DNA from: SZUA-584 sp964441275
Lineage (GTDB): Bacteria > Bacillota > Clostridia > Christensenellales > SZUA-584
DNA: 64,000 nt
NCBI GenBank assembly: GCA_964441275.1
Contig: CAYTUG010000005.1
Location: forward strand, 29,592 to 93,591
Direction: 5' to 3'
Under the pieces are notes generated by a model, which was given only the letters and a program-made list of their open reading frames with translations, did not search any database and was not told the origin of the DNA. This document shows positions 52,346-61,740 of this stretch, one piece after another. Position 1 is the stretch's first letter. Each line of letters starts with the position of its first letter. Made by a program: the position numbers and the translations under genes.

Positions 52346-53839
52346 TTAGTAAAGCTTGGTGCCATGTTTTTTGGGCAGTCTCAATTCCTGTTTGCCTGCG
52401 GCAAACTCTAACGCCCCCGCAACTCTTTGTCTGGTTTCCGAAGGATATATAACCTCATCCACGTATCCTAACTTTGCAGCCTCCCATGGAGACGCAAATG
52501 TTTTTTCATACATTTGTGCAGCTTGCGCTCTTGCCTTTTCGGGTTTGCCCGCCGCAAAATTTTTATCTTCCATCACAATTATTGATGCCGCATCGGCAGG
52601 CAAGCATGATATAACCGCATCGGGCCAAGCAAAAACAACATCCGCGCCCAAAGATTTAGAAGCCATCGCCACATAACCCGCGCCTATCGCGTTAGCTGTT
52701 ATTACGCTAATAAGCGGAACAGTAGCCTCGGAATAAGCCCGCATCAGCGCCGCGCCCGCTTTTATGCTGCATACTTCTTTTTCAAACCCTAAAGTATCGG
52801 TAAACGTTAGCACCGGCAACCCGAAAGAATCACACATGCTTATAAAATTAGCCGCCTTACGGCACGACCTATCGTCCAGCAGCGATCCGGGCATATTTGC
52901 AACCAATCCGACGCTTTTTCCGTTAACGCGCCCAAAGCCGGTAATCATTTTTTGTGCGTAGCAAGCCGAGCATTCGAAAAACTCCGCTTCGTCCAATACG
53001 GAACTTACAACCGTTCGCATATCGGAATTTTCGATATTTAACTGCCTGTTCAAATCGTCGGAACATTCTATCACGGGAGCGTCCGTTAGGTTGTTATCGG
53101 GCAGATAAGAAAGCAGCTGGCGTACGCTGCAAAATAAATCATTTTCGTTGTCGCATAAGTAATGCGCCAATCCGGTGGTTTGTGCGTGCGTTTTTGCCCC
53201 TCCTATAGCTTCTGTATCCGCCGGCTTGCCCGGCTCGTTAAAGGCAGCAGGCGCAACCGCATAAATACCGCCAAGCCCTTCCACCATAAACACAAAATCG
53301 CTCAGGGGCGGGAAAAAGGCGGCCGTTGCTGCGCACTGGCCGAAAATTCCGGTTATTATAGGAACAACTCCCGAAAGCTCCGCCAACTTTGAAATTATTT
53401 TCCCGAAACCGTCCAGCGCCGCCGCGCCTTCCGCAATCCTTGCCCCCTTAGAATCAAGAAGAGCAATTACAGGCAGCCCTGTCTTTGCCGCCGTATCCAG
53501 CAGCTTGACAATCTTTTTAGCGTGCATAACTCCAATCGAGCCGCCCAAAACTGAAGAATCCTGGGAAAAAACATACACGCCGCGGCCATCGATTGTTCCA
53601 TATCCAGTGATAACCCCTTCTCCCGGCGCGCTCACTTGTTTTAAGCCCTCAGCCGCCACAGAATGTTCTGCAAACCCAAGCGTTTCCACAAAACTTTGAG
53701 GGTCAAGCAACCGTGCAACTCTGTCCCTTGCAGTAAACTTTGATAAATCGTTTTGGGCTTCCTGCTGTCCGGCAGAATTCCTGTCAAAAATCAACCGCCT
53801 TTTTTGAGCAAGTAAGTCAAACCCTTTTTGTTCGCCCAT
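52346..53839 (-). CDS. mmdA: Acyl-CoA carboxyltransferase, MmdA / 12S type
   Basis: 497 residues with two crotonase-like halves: KFTARDRVARLLDP, GVITGYGTIDGRGVYVFSQD, then GARIAEGAAALDGFGKI in place of the canonical GARIQEG, and in the second half GRVNGKSVGLVANMP, LTFTDTLGF, AGAALMRAYSEATVPLISVI and GAGYVAMASKSLGADVVFAW. Family substrates are methylmalonyl-, propionyl-, malonyl- or glutaconyl-CoA; the sequence does not tell which. The second-half DTLGF (others have DTPGF) and the shortened first loop make it a divergent member. First gene of the cluster; GGAGG precedes the ATG. Confidence 0.88.
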   Translation of the reverse strand: MGEQKGFDLLAQKRRLIFDRNSAGQQEAQNDLSKFTARDRVARLLDPQSFVETLGFAEHSVAAEGLKQVSAPGEGVITGYGTIDGRGVYVFSQDSSVLGGSIGVMHAKKIVKLLDTAAKTGLPVIALLDSKGARIAEGAAALDGFGKIISKLAELSGVVPIITGIFGQCAATAAFFPPLSDFVFMVEGLGGIYAVAPAAFNEPGKPADTEAIGGAKTHAQTTGLAHYLCDNENDLFCSVRQLLSYLPDNNLTDAPVIECSDDLNRQLNIENSDMRTVVSSVLDEAEFFECSACYAQKMITGFGRVNGKSVGLVANMPGSLLDDRSCRKAANFISMCDSFGLPVLTFTDTLGFEKEVCSIKAGAALMRAYSEATVPLISVITANAIGAGYVAMASKSLGADVVFAWPDAVISCLPADAASIIVMEDKNFAAGKPEKARAQAAQMYEKTFASPWEAAKLGYVDEVIYPSETRQRVAGALEFAAGKQELRLPKKHGTKLY

Positions 53840-53866
53840 AAAGAAAAAACCTCCATAAAATCATAC

Positions 53867-53896
53867 TTAAGCCGCTGTACAAACACAGCGGCTTAA
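53867..53896. terminator. 12-bp perfect hairpin between rluB and mmdA
   Basis: TTAAGCCGCTGT (53867-53878) and ACAGCGGCTTAA (53885-53896) with a 6-nt loop. On the minus strand the 3' side is GTATGATTTTAT, a poor U tract, so termination of the rluB operon may be partial. It ends 27 nt before the mmdA start. Confidence 0.6.
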
Positions 53897-53991
53897 AAAC
53901 ATCAATCTTCCCCATATTCGTTATTCTACATTAGATTACTTTATCCTTTATTAAAAAATATTTATTTATATTTTCACAGTTTGTTTACAAG

Positions 53992-54708
53992 TTATTTATT
54001 GGGCATTACTCTTAGTTTGATAAAATCGTCTTTATTCATATAACGCCATTGCCCGGGTTTAAGCCCGTCCGTGTTAAGCTGCTCTATTGCCACTCTCTTA
54101 AGCTCCACAACCTTGCAGCCCACTGCCTCGAACATTTTCTTCACCTGTCTGTTCCTTCCCTCGTGGAGGGTAACTCTTACAACTGCGCCTTTCGTATCGC
54201 GCAGCAGCACTTTTACGTCTGCCCTTGCAGTTTTTCTGCCTTCAATTGCAATTCCTGCCCTTAAGGCTAAAAGCGCTTTTTCGTCAAAATCTCCGCAAAT
54301 TTTCGCTTCATATGTTTTGTTTACCTCATTGCTTGGGTGCATACAGCTGTTTGCGAAGTCTCCATCGTTTGTCAGCAACAACAGCCCCTGCGTGTCATAA
54401 TCAAGCCGACCGACCGGAAACAGCCTTGCGCCAATCCCGCGCACAATATCAACTACCGTTTTTCGCCCTCTGTCGTCCTTGCACGTGCAAAGCACCCCCG
54501 CAGGCTTATTTAACATAATATATATCCTTTTTTGTTCAGGGACAATTGTTTTGCCGTCTATCTCGACAATATCTTTTCCAATATCCACATCGGTTGCGGG
54601 GTTGGCTGTTTCAACGCCGTTAACCTTTACCCTTCCGGCAAAAATAAGCCCGTCCGCGCCGCGCCTTGAAGATACGCCGCAGTATGCTATATATTTGTTT
54701 AACCTCAC
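53992..54708 (-). CDS. rluB: Pseudouridine synthase RluB/RsuA family
   Basis: 238 residues. N-terminal S4 RNA-binding domain (RLNKYIAYCGVSSRRGADGL, GRVKVNG), then the synthase domain with YIMLNKPAGVLCT, the catalytic Asp in LFPVGRLDYDTQGLLLLTND and EGRNRQVKKMFEA. The family modifies 23S or 16S rRNA. Position behind dacF and the scp genes is the standard Bacillota order for rluB. Confidence 0.93.
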   Translation of the reverse strand: MRLNKYIAYCGVSSRRGADGLIFAGRVKVNGVETANPATDVDIGKDIVEIDGKTIVPEQKRIYIMLNKPAGVLCTCKDDRGRKTVVDIVRGIGARLFPVGRLDYDTQGLLLLTNDGDFANSCMHPSNEVNKTYEAKICGDFDEKALLALRAGIAIEGRKTARADVKVLLRDTKGAVVRVTLHEGRNRQVKKMFEAVGCKVVELKRVAIEQLNTDGLKPGQWRYMNKDDFIKLRVMPNK

Positions 54709-54723
54709 TTTTGCCCCCTGACT

Positions 54724-55869
54724 TTAAAACTGCAGATACCGAGTATCCATCCAAAAATCGAGCAACCTTTTAAGGTTGAAATCAAACGAATTATCCCTTA
54801 TTGCCACGGGAGAATATATGGGCACAGAACATATTTTGCGCATATTCAGATAAATATCCGTATGCCCTATCTGCTCTCCTTTATATACCGGAGCCAACAT
54901 CAACTCTTTTATAAAAACACGTTTTTCAATGTTGCCGTATTCTTCGTCCGACAGCGGAAAGTAAAAGTCACATTCGGAAAAAGCTAAAAAACTGTTTTGC
55001 AGACCGTTTTTAACATTGACTTCCCCCGCTAATTCGCCTTTGCTGATTAGCAGCCTGTTTTTATAGTTATCAAACCCGTAATTTAGCACCTGCATACAAT
55101 CGCCAAACATATCAGGCGCATCGAGCGCAATCGCAATAAGCTGCATGCCGTCCCGCTCGGCTGAAGCGGCAAGACATTTTCCTGCTTCTTTGGTGTAGCC
55201 CGTTTTTATTCCGTTTCCGCCTGCAAAGTTCCACAGTATTTTATTTTTGTTTTTTACTACCCTGTCCCACTGATGCCCCTCCCAGGGCAAAGTTTTATAT
55301 TGCGTATTAACAATTTTACAGAAAAAATCGTTGCTCATGGCGTGCGCGGATATAATAGCAAGATCATACGCAGTGGTATAATGATCTTTGGCAGGCAGCC
55401 CGTTGGGGTTGGAAAAGTGCGTATTGTAAGCGCCTATCCTTTGCGCAGTCTCGTTCATCATGCGTACAAAGCCTTCAACGCTTCCGCCTATATGCTCCGC
55501 TATCGCAACTGCAGCATCGTTTCCCGATGCAAGCATCAACCCGAAAAGCATATCCGAAAGAGACATCTTTTCACCTACAGATAGCCATATAGACGAGCCT
55601 TCAACGCCGCTTGCGTTTTTGCCTACCACCACTGTTTCGTTTAAAACGCCGTGCTCCAAAGCGACGATGGCAGTCATAATCTTTGTGGTAGATGCCATTG
55701 GCATTTTTTCATACGCGTTTTTTTCGTACAGCAACCGTTTGGTTGAAGCCTCTATCAGCACCGCCGATTTAGCAGTTATGTTTTCCGCCTTCGCTCCCAC
55801 GATATTATACGTTAAAATTATCACAAAGACCATAGCAAAAGCCGCTGATTTTGATAGTACCTTTTTCAA
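54724..55869 (-). CDS. dacF: D-alanyl-D-alanine carboxypeptidase (PBP5/DacF type)
   Basis: Removes the terminal D-Ala of peptidoglycan stem peptides outside the membrane. 381 residues from a TTG at 55869 (AAAGGAG 9 nt upstream), which gives a clean signal peptide (KKVLSKSAAFAMVFVIILTY). Serine peptidase S11 motifs are the SxxK in MASTTKIMTAIVAL, SGN in MLASGNDAAVAIAE and KTG in GIKTGYTKEAG. The C-terminal PBP5-type domain follows and the end is slightly amphipathic. It is preceded by ytfJ; DacF/DacB neighbours of scpAB and ytfJ act in vegetative or spore cortex synthesis. Confidence 0.93.
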   Translation of the reverse strand: MKKVLSKSAAFAMVFVIILTYNIVGAKAENITAKSAVLIEASTKRLLYEKNAYEKMPMASTTKIMTAIVALEHGVLNETVVVGKNASGVEGSSIWLSVGEKMSLSDMLFGLMLASGNDAAVAIAEHIGGSVEGFVRMMNETAQRIGAYNTHFSNPNGLPAKDHYTTAYDLAIISAHAMSNDFFCKIVNTQYKTLPWEGHQWDRVVKNKNKILWNFAGGNGIKTGYTKEAGKCLAASAERDGMQLIAIALDAPDMFGDCMQVLNYGFDNYKNRLLISKGELAGEVNVKNGLQNSFLAFSECDFYFPLSDEEYGNIEKRVFIKELMLAPVYKGEQIGHTDIYLNMRKICSVPIYSPVAIRDNSFDFNLKRLLDFWMDTRYLQF

Positions 55870-55883
55870 GTTCTCCCTCTCCT

Positions 55884-56255
55884 TTAAGAGCCGCAACGCT
55901 TAAACGCTTCTTTTATATCGATAATTAATTGCGGCACATATTCAATTATATGCTCTAACAAATTTTTTCCTCCCACGGATATAAGTTCAACATTATCCTC
56001 TTCCACCACTAAAAACCCTATAGGATTAATAGATACTCCCGAGCTTGCCCCGCCGGAAAAAGGGAGCGCCTGCCCATCCTTTTGTGTTTGTCCATATTCG
56101 CCGCCTCCCGCAACAAACCCGAAACAAACCCTTGAAATTGGTATTATTGTCGAACCGTCGGATGATATTACGGGATCTCCGACAACGGTGTTTACGTCCA
56201 CCATTTGTTTTATTTCGCTCATAGCTGTCTGCATAATGTTTTCAATCGGATGCAT
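55884..56255 (-). CDS. ytfJ: GerW/YtfJ sporulation protein
   Basis: 123 residues, the usual length. Family pattern: ENIMQTAMSEIKQMVDVNTV, VGDPVISSDGSTIIPISRVC, GFVAGGGEY, GGASSGVSINPIGFLVV. In Bacillus the protein is needed for germination responses of spores. AAGGCGG stands 7 nt before the ATG. Its presence supports a spore-former. Confidence 0.92.
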   Translation of the reverse strand: MHPIENIMQTAMSEIKQMVDVNTVVGDPVISSDGSTIIPISRVCFGFVAGGGEYGQTQKDGQALPFSGGASSGVSINPIGFLVVEEDNVELISVGGKNLLEHIIEYVPQLIIDIKEAFKRCGS

Positions 56256-56259
56256 TTTT

Positions 56260-56820
56260 TTACCGCCTTAATTTTGTTTGATAGATAAAATATCCAATAA
56301 TAATATTTGCCGCGGACACTCTGATTATGCAGTTTGCGTTAACACTACATAATTGTTTTGCGAACGCCGCCCTAACTTCAATGTCAAAATGGTTTTTGTG
56401 GCCAAACATATTCTTTACCGCGTAATATACCGCTTTCACCGCGCCGCAAATCAAAGCCGTTAAACACGCGTCTTTTGTGGCTATGTCTATCGCCGCTTTC
56501 AGGTTAATGCTCGTCTTTTTCAAAATGTAGTTTATTGCCGCGCCGCGCGCTTTACTTTTTTTGTTCTTTTTTTTTGCTATCCGGCAAACAACTTCTGTTA
56601 AGCTAAGTTTTTGTTCTAAGTTCTTGCCTTTAATCTCATACAAAATCGCAATGCTTTTTTTGTCCGGTTTGATTACAAATCTTTTTTTCAACCGGATAAA
56701 GAAAAATAATACTATCGTAAGCTTAATATTGCTTTGCGCAACACAAACCACTGCTTTAATCTTATTAAATAATATAAGCGCAATAAAGGCTGCAATAAAA
56801 ACAACAATAATGAGAAACAA
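56260..56820 (-). CDS. DUF2953 protein
   Basis: 186 residues from a TTG at 56820. N-terminal TM helix (FLIIVVFIAAFIALILF), a basic middle (RIAKKKNKKSKARG) and a second hydrophobic segment (DACLTALICGAVKAVYYAVK). The DUF2953 family is common directly upstream of ytfJ in Bacillota (YtfI) and is linked to sporulation in Bacillus by context only. Ends 5 nt before ytfJ. Confidence 0.78.
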   Translation of the reverse strand: MFLIIVVFIAAFIALILFNKIKAVVCVAQSNIKLTIVLFFFIRLKKRFVIKPDKKSIAILYEIKGKNLEQKLSLTEVVCRIAKKKNKKSKARGAAINYILKKTSINLKAAIDIATKDACLTALICGAVKAVYYAVKNMFGHKNHFDIEVRAAFAKQLCSVNANCIIRVSAANIIIGYFIYQTKLRR

Positions 56821-56870
56821 CGCCCTTCTTAAAGAAATCGACGTTGTTATTATTATCTAATCCATAAACT

Positions 56871-57386
56871 TCATTCTGACGTGTCAACAGGCGGAAGCTG
56901 TTTTAGCGATTCAATATTAAAGTGGCGTAAAAACTCATCGTTTGTAACATAGAGCATGGGGTTGCCGAGAGCCTTTTTTCTTCCCGCTCTTTGTATCAGC
57001 CCCTTTTCTATAAGCATAGCTATTGAATAATTGCTTTTAACGCCCCTGATTTGTTCTATTTCAAACCGGGTAACGGGCTGCTTGTAAGCTATTATTGCCA
57101 GCGTTTCAATCATAGACTGCGATAGCGTTGCTTTCTTAATTGGCGCCGCCACAGTTTCAACGTATTGCGCGTATTCCTCGTTGGTGCAAAGCTGCAGCTT
57201 ATCGCCGATCCGTTTTATTAAAATACCGCTTTGCTCCGATATTTTAAAGTCGGCAAGCTGTGCGAAAATATCTATCAGCTCTTCCCGCGTAATGTTGAGT
57301 GCGGCGGCAAGCACATCGATTTCCACGGCTTCACCCGCGACAAAAAGTATGCTTTCAAGCGCGCCTGTAATTGCTTTTATGGTCAA
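56871..57386 (-). CDS. scpB: Segregation and condensation protein B
   Basis: 171 residues. Two winged-helix domains (ALESILFVAGEAVEIDVLAA; LSQSMIETLAIIAYKQPVTR, EIEQIRGVKSNYSIAMLIEK, GNPMLYVTNDEFLRHF). Binds ScpA and with SMC forms the condensin that compacts and separates chromosomes. The ATG overlaps the scpA stop. Confidence 0.95.
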   Translation of the reverse strand: MTIKAITGALESILFVAGEAVEIDVLAAALNITREELIDIFAQLADFKISEQSGILIKRIGDKLQLCTNEEYAQYVETVAAPIKKATLSQSMIETLAIIAYKQPVTRFEIEQIRGVKSNYSIAMLIEKGLIQRAGRKKALGNPMLYVTNDEFLRHFNIESLKQLPPVDTSE

Positions 57387-58132
57387 ACAGCGCTCTCCTT
57401 ATTGTTTTTTATAATAATTATATCTTCAAAGCTTTCTTCCTGGCATATTGTAATTGCGCTTTTATGCAACAGCTCAAGCAGCGCAGCAAACGTTACCGCA
57501 ATCTCTAAACGCGAACAAACCCCGTCAAACAAAGAAAAAAAAGATGCGCTGCCCATCTTTGTTAACGCCCGCAAAATATAATGCGCGCGCTCTTTGATAG
57601 TATATACATCCTTTTGTACGGAAACTTCTTCTATTCTTTCGTATTCGCAGCTCGGCCGCCTTTGCAAAACTTCCAAGTAAGACTCATATAAAATCTGCAA
57701 AGTCAGCTCTTCTATCTCCCATCTTTCGTTTGGGATTTGCACTTCTTCGGGTAATTTATAATATATGTTAAGCGCATTTTGCTCTTTCGTTCTTAGCTCT
57801 TGAGCCGCTTCTTTATATGCTTTGTATGCCTTGAGCCTGCCAATAAGCTCTTGCTGCGGATCATCTTCCGTTTCGTCAGCTATGTTGCAATCCGGCAGTA
57901 TCATGCGCGATTTAATAAACAAGAGCGTTGCCGCCATCTCTAAAAACTCGCTTGCATGCTCCATAGAGAAATCCGGGATTGACGCTACATATTCAAGATA
58001 CTGGTTGGTAACATCCGAAACAAAAATTTGTTCTATATCTATTTTTGCTTTTCCAATAAGATGAAGTAATAAATCGAGCGGACCTTCATAATATTTTATT
58101 GAAACTTTGTATCCGCCGCTCTCCGATATCAT
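57383..58132 (-). CDS. scpA: Segregation and condensation protein A (kleisin)
   Basis: 249 residues from an ATG at 58132, which overlaps the stop of the M50 gene in ATGA; longer in-frame extensions would run into that gene. N-terminal SMC-neck helix (YEGPLDLLLHLIGKAKIDIE, SMEHASEFLEMAATLLFIKS) and a C-terminal winged helix (SFFSLFDGVCSRLEIAVTFA, LLELLHKSAITICQEE). Bridges the SMC heads with ScpB. Confidence 0.95.
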   Translation of the reverse strand: MISESGGYKVSIKYYEGPLDLLLHLIGKAKIDIEQIFVSDVTNQYLEYVASIPDFSMEHASEFLEMAATLLFIKSRMILPDCNIADETEDDPQQELIGRLKAYKAYKEAAQELRTKEQNALNIYYKLPEEVQIPNERWEIEELTLQILYESYLEVLQRRPSCEYERIEEVSVQKDVYTIKERAHYILRALTKMGSASFFSLFDGVCSRLEIAVTFAALLELLHKSAITICQEESFEDIIIIKNNKESAV

Positions 58133-58812
58133 AAAAACAACCCGAAAAATGCGCTGTAGACATACAAAACTCCGTTTAAAATATAACTTAAGCCTATAGA
58201 AATCCAATCTGTAAAAAACAGAAGCGCAAGCAAAACGTAATTGCCGTATTGTTTGTACTTCATATAAAATTTAGGGCTTTTGCGCGCAATAAACCCGCTT
58301 ACAAGATGGTGCCCGTCGAGCGGCGGAATAGGTATAAGGTTAAAAAAGCACAGAATTATGTTCATGGTTACAATATAAAAGATTACGGTTAATATAATTT
58401 CGTTTTGCAGCCCCGCAACTATGGCTATAAAGAATATTGCATAGAATATAAACGATAAAATCAGATTAGTCGTAACGCCGGCAATTGAAACAAGCACATT
58501 CGCTTTTTTAAAGTTGTGATAGTTTCTCGGGTTGGTAGGCACCGGTTTGCCCCAGCCGAATCCGATTATTAAAAACGCTACAATGCCCAGCCCCGAAAAA
58601 TGCTTGAGAGGGTCTAATGTTACCCGCCCAAAATTTTTTGCTGTCGGGTCTCCCATCCTGTTAGCCATCCAAGCGTGCGCCGCCTCGTGAAAGGAAATGG
58701 CAATAACCAATGCGGGCAGCAAATAAAGGATTATTAACAAGAAACCCTCGATATCTCCCCTGTAAAGATATGCTATCGGTGAATCGACAAAAAACCTTCT
58801 TAAAAACGGCAT
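58129..58812 (-). CDS. Site-2 protease family membrane metalloprotease (M50)
   Basis: 227 residues with about five TM helices. The zinc site is HEAAHAW in ISFHEAAHAWMANRMGDPTA and the third ligand is the Asp in PIPPLDGHH. The short form without PDZ is the type found beside scpAB in many Clostridia; its substrate is unknown. GGGAG lies before the ATG. Confidence 0.9.
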   Translation of the reverse strand: MPFLRRFFVDSPIAYLYRGDIEGFLLIILYLLPALVIAISFHEAAHAWMANRMGDPTAKNFGRVTLDPLKHFSGLGIVAFLIIGFGWGKPVPTNPRNYHNFKKANVLVSIAGVTTNLILSFIFYAIFFIAIVAGLQNEIILTVIFYIVTMNIILCFFNLIPIPPLDGHHLVSGFIARKSPKFYMKYKQYGNYVLLALLFFTDWISIGLSYILNGVLYVYSAFFGLFL

Positions 58813-58914
58813 GAGTTTCTCCCGTCAAAATATTTATTCATAGTATATCGTTGCCCGAAATACATTTCAACAAAACGATATCTTGCAACCCTTTGGACAC
58901 AAACCTCAACAAAT

Positions 58915-58937
58915 AAGCGCATAAACAATGCGCGCTT
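58915..58937 (-). terminator. Hairpin after zapA
   Basis: AAGCGC/GCGCTT stem on the minus strand followed by ATTTGTT, 11 nt behind the zapA stop. A weak terminator. Confidence 0.5.
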
Positions 58938-58947
58938 AAAAACGTGC

Positions 58948-59280
58948 TCATTTATAGCCGTCAAATATCTTGGGTTTTTTTATTGGCGACACGTTAGATT
59001 TTATTTCTTCCGAGCTGCCGCTGTTTGTTTGCTCTGACAATTTTTCATATTCTTTTTCAAGTTCATCGTAACGTTGCTGAAGTTTTATTAAATCATCAGC
59101 AATGTTTATGGCAGTAAGAACGGACAGCGTTCCGGGGTTTAGGTTTACATACTGGCCTTTAAGCTCAGCCATCTTTCTGTCTACGCAAATGGCAACACGG
59201 TGTATGTACTCTTCGCTTTCGTATCCGGCCATAGTGTATTCCTTACCGCAGATTTTGACCTTTGTACGCGTTTTGTCCAT
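58948..59280 (-). CDS. zapA: Cell division protein ZapA
   Basis: 110 residues. A small alpha/beta head (KVKICGKEYTMAGYESEEYI, RVAICVDRKMAELK) with a long coiled coil (LIKLQQRYDELEKEYEKLSE). It bundles FtsZ filaments at mid-cell. Standard position just behind pheT in Bacillota. Confidence 0.92.
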   Translation of the reverse strand: MDKTRTKVKICGKEYTMAGYESEEYIHRVAICVDRKMAELKGQYVNLNPGTLSVLTAINIADDLIKLQQRYDELEKEYEKLSEQTNSGSSEEIKSNVSPIKKPKIFDGYK

Positions 59281-59358
59281 AATACACCAACACCCCGCAA
59301 TAATTTTATATAGTAATTATATACCAGGATACTCAAGTTATCAACATTACAATGCACT

Positions 59359-61728
59359 TTAATCACGAAGTTTTGCGCCAAACCTTTTTTCAGCCGCCGA
59401 TACTATTGCATCCCTTGCCGCATTCGCTTCTTCGTCAAGCAGAGTCCTGTCCTTGGCGCGAAACACTATAGAATATGCTACGCTTTTTTTATTTTCGCCC
59501 AAATTATCCCCCATGTAAACGTCAAAAAGCGCTGCGGACTCAAAGTATTGCCCGGCGTTTTTTGAAATGCACTTTAACAGATCTCCGGCAGGCGTCTCTT
59601 TATCCAATATTAACGCTATATCGCGTGTGATGGCGGGGAATTTTGGCAGCGGAACATATTTTTTTGTATCATCAGACGCGGCAATTAACTCAGACAGCAT
59701 AATCTGAGCCGCATACACGCGTTTGCCAAAAATGCCGAACGATTCCGCAACCTCTTTTGAAACCTCTCCCATTTGTCCTATTTGTATATTGCCCGAAAAC
59801 ACGCGGGCATTTCTTCCCGGATGATAATAAGGCGCGGCGCCGAAAACAAAATCTAAATTCCTTATACCAAAACTGTACGCTAAATTCTCGACAACGCCTT
59901 TCAGGCTAAAAAAATCTTCATCCGAGCATATCGCTAAGCAAATATATTTTTTTTCGTCGGGCAGCGAGTTATCTTTATTGCAATAAATGCGGCCAGTTTC
60001 AAACAACCTTATGTCTTCGTTGTTCTTGTTTAGGTTGTTTGCCACAACTTTTAGCATATCGGGCAAAGGCGAAATGCGCATATATGCCTGCTCTTCGCCG
60101 AGCGGGTTTCTTATCTTTACGCAATCGCAAAGGTTGGAATCTTTAAGTTTTTCAATGTCCGCAATAGAACAAAAGGAATATGTGATGCATTCATAAAAGC
60201 CGCTGCCGACAAGCAAAGCCCTTATCCTGTCTGTAAAACGCTCTTCAACAGGGACAACCGCCCGCACAACATTACCCGTCATTTCGGTAACGGGTATATT
60301 GTCGTAACCGAACATGCGCGCAACCTCTTCGGCGATATCCTCCCCGCATGATATGTCTCCTCTAAAACTTGGTATGTCGCATATCAGCCTGCCCTCTTTT
60401 AGTACAGTTGGGATAAACGCTTTGCAAAGATACTGCGCCATCTTTTGGCTATCTATGTTTGTACCCAACACCGAGTTTATTTTATCGGCGCTAACGCACA
60501 CTTTTCTTGGCGATAAATCCGCAGACAGCACATCAATTTCACCCGATACTATCTCGCCGGCGTCAAGCTGTTCTATTAAGTGCAATGCCCTGTCCATCGC
60601 ACTTTTGCAGCCAAACGCATCTATGCCTTTAGAGAAGCGCATAGCGGATTCCGTTGCAAGCCCTAAACTCCTTGAAGTTTTACGCACGTTTGCTTGAGCA
60701 AATTTTGCCGATTCAAAAATAACCGTTGTTGTGCCTTGGTTTATTTCAGAATTTTCGCCTCCCATTACCCCGGCAATACCTATTGCCCCTTGCGCATCGC
60801 AAATAAGCAGCATATCCTGCCCGAGACCGCGGATTTTACCGTCAAGAGTCGTTATCTGCTCGCCGGCTTTGGCGCGGCGCACTATTATGCGGTTACCGCG
60901 GATTTTATCATAATCAAATGCGTGCATTGGCTGGCCGGTCTCTAACATTACAAAGTTTGTTATATCTACAATATTGTTAATAGCTCTTACGCCGGCCGAC
61001 GAAAGCCTGTCCACAAGCCATTTGGGCGAAGGCTTTATTCTAACGTTTTTAACCGCCCGCGCAACATATCTTTCGCAAATGTCGCTATCTTTAACCTCTA
61101 CTTTAATCAAGCCGTCAATATCTCCTCCGCTTTCAGTATACGAGCTTTCCGGGTAAATCAGCGGAAGCTCTAAAGCTGCTGCGCATTCTCTCGCCATTCC
61201 TATAATAGCCAAACAATCAGGCCTGTTTGCGCCCACCTCTATATCAAATATAGTATCGGTAAGTCCCAACGCTTGAGCGAGCGGCGTGCCCGGAACAAAA
61301 TCCTGCTGCAATATCAGTATCCCGTCAACATCTGCCCCGGGATAGTTTTTTATTCCCAACTCCGCTCCTGAGCACAGCATACCATATGAAAAAACGCCTC
61401 TTATTTTAGCTTTGCTGATTTTTATACCGGCGCAAAGTGTTGCTCCTGCAACCGCCACCGGCACCAAAGCGTTAACAAAAATATTGTTAGCCCCGCATAC
61501 AATCTGCAACGTTTCGTTCCCGACAAAAACATTGCAGACGCTCAGCTTTGCCGCATCGGGATGCGCCTCAATAGAATCTATTCGCCCCACAACCACATTT
61601 TCAAGCCCTTCCGACAGCTTTTTGCAGCTGTCTATCGCACTGCCCGTCATAATAAGCTTTGACGCTAACTCTTTTGGACCGATATTTATTTTTACATAAT
61701 CACACAACCAGTTATAAGGTACTATCAA
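59359..61728 (-). CDS. pheT: Phenylalanyl-tRNA synthetase beta chain
   Basis: 789 residues from a TTG at 61728 with AAGGGGG upstream. The order of domains is N-terminal B1, tRNA-binding EMAP/OB fold (VVVGRIDSIEAHPDAAKLSV), B3/B4 editing domain (GQPMHAFDYDKIRG, IAGVMGGENSEI), B5 (CGEDIAEEVARMFGYDNIPV), synthetase-like core, and the C-terminal FDX-ACB anticodon-binding domain (FPAITRDIALILDKETPAGD). Heterotetramer with PheS. Confidence 0.97.
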   Translation of the reverse strand: MIVPYNWLCDYVKINIGPKELASKLIMTGSAIDSCKKLSEGLENVVVGRIDSIEAHPDAAKLSVCNVFVGNETLQIVCGANNIFVNALVPVAVAGATLCAGIKISKAKIRGVFSYGMLCSGAELGIKNYPGADVDGILILQQDFVPGTPLAQALGLTDTIFDIEVGANRPDCLAIIGMARECAAALELPLIYPESSYTESGGDIDGLIKVEVKDSDICERYVARAVKNVRIKPSPKWLVDRLSSAGVRAINNIVDITNFVMLETGQPMHAFDYDKIRGNRIIVRRAKAGEQITTLDGKIRGLGQDMLLICDAQGAIGIAGVMGGENSEINQGTTTVIFESAKFAQANVRKTSRSLGLATESAMRFSKGIDAFGCKSAMDRALHLIEQLDAGEIVSGEIDVLSADLSPRKVCVSADKINSVLGTNIDSQKMAQYLCKAFIPTVLKEGRLICDIPSFRGDISCGEDIAEEVARMFGYDNIPVTEMTGNVVRAVVPVEERFTDRIRALLVGSGFYECITYSFCSIADIEKLKDSNLCDCVKIRNPLGEEQAYMRISPLPDMLKVVANNLNKNNEDIRLFETGRIYCNKDNSLPDEKKYICLAICSDEDFFSLKGVVENLAYSFGIRNLDFVFGAAPYYHPGRNARVFSGNIQIGQMGEVSKEVAESFGIFGKRVYAAQIMLSELIAASDDTKKYVPLPKFPAITRDIALILDKETPAGDLLKCISKNAGQYFESAALFDVYMGDNLGENKKSVAYSIVFRAKDRTLLDEEANAARDAIVSAAEKRFGAKLRD

Positions 61729-61740
61729 CTTTTTTCCCCC

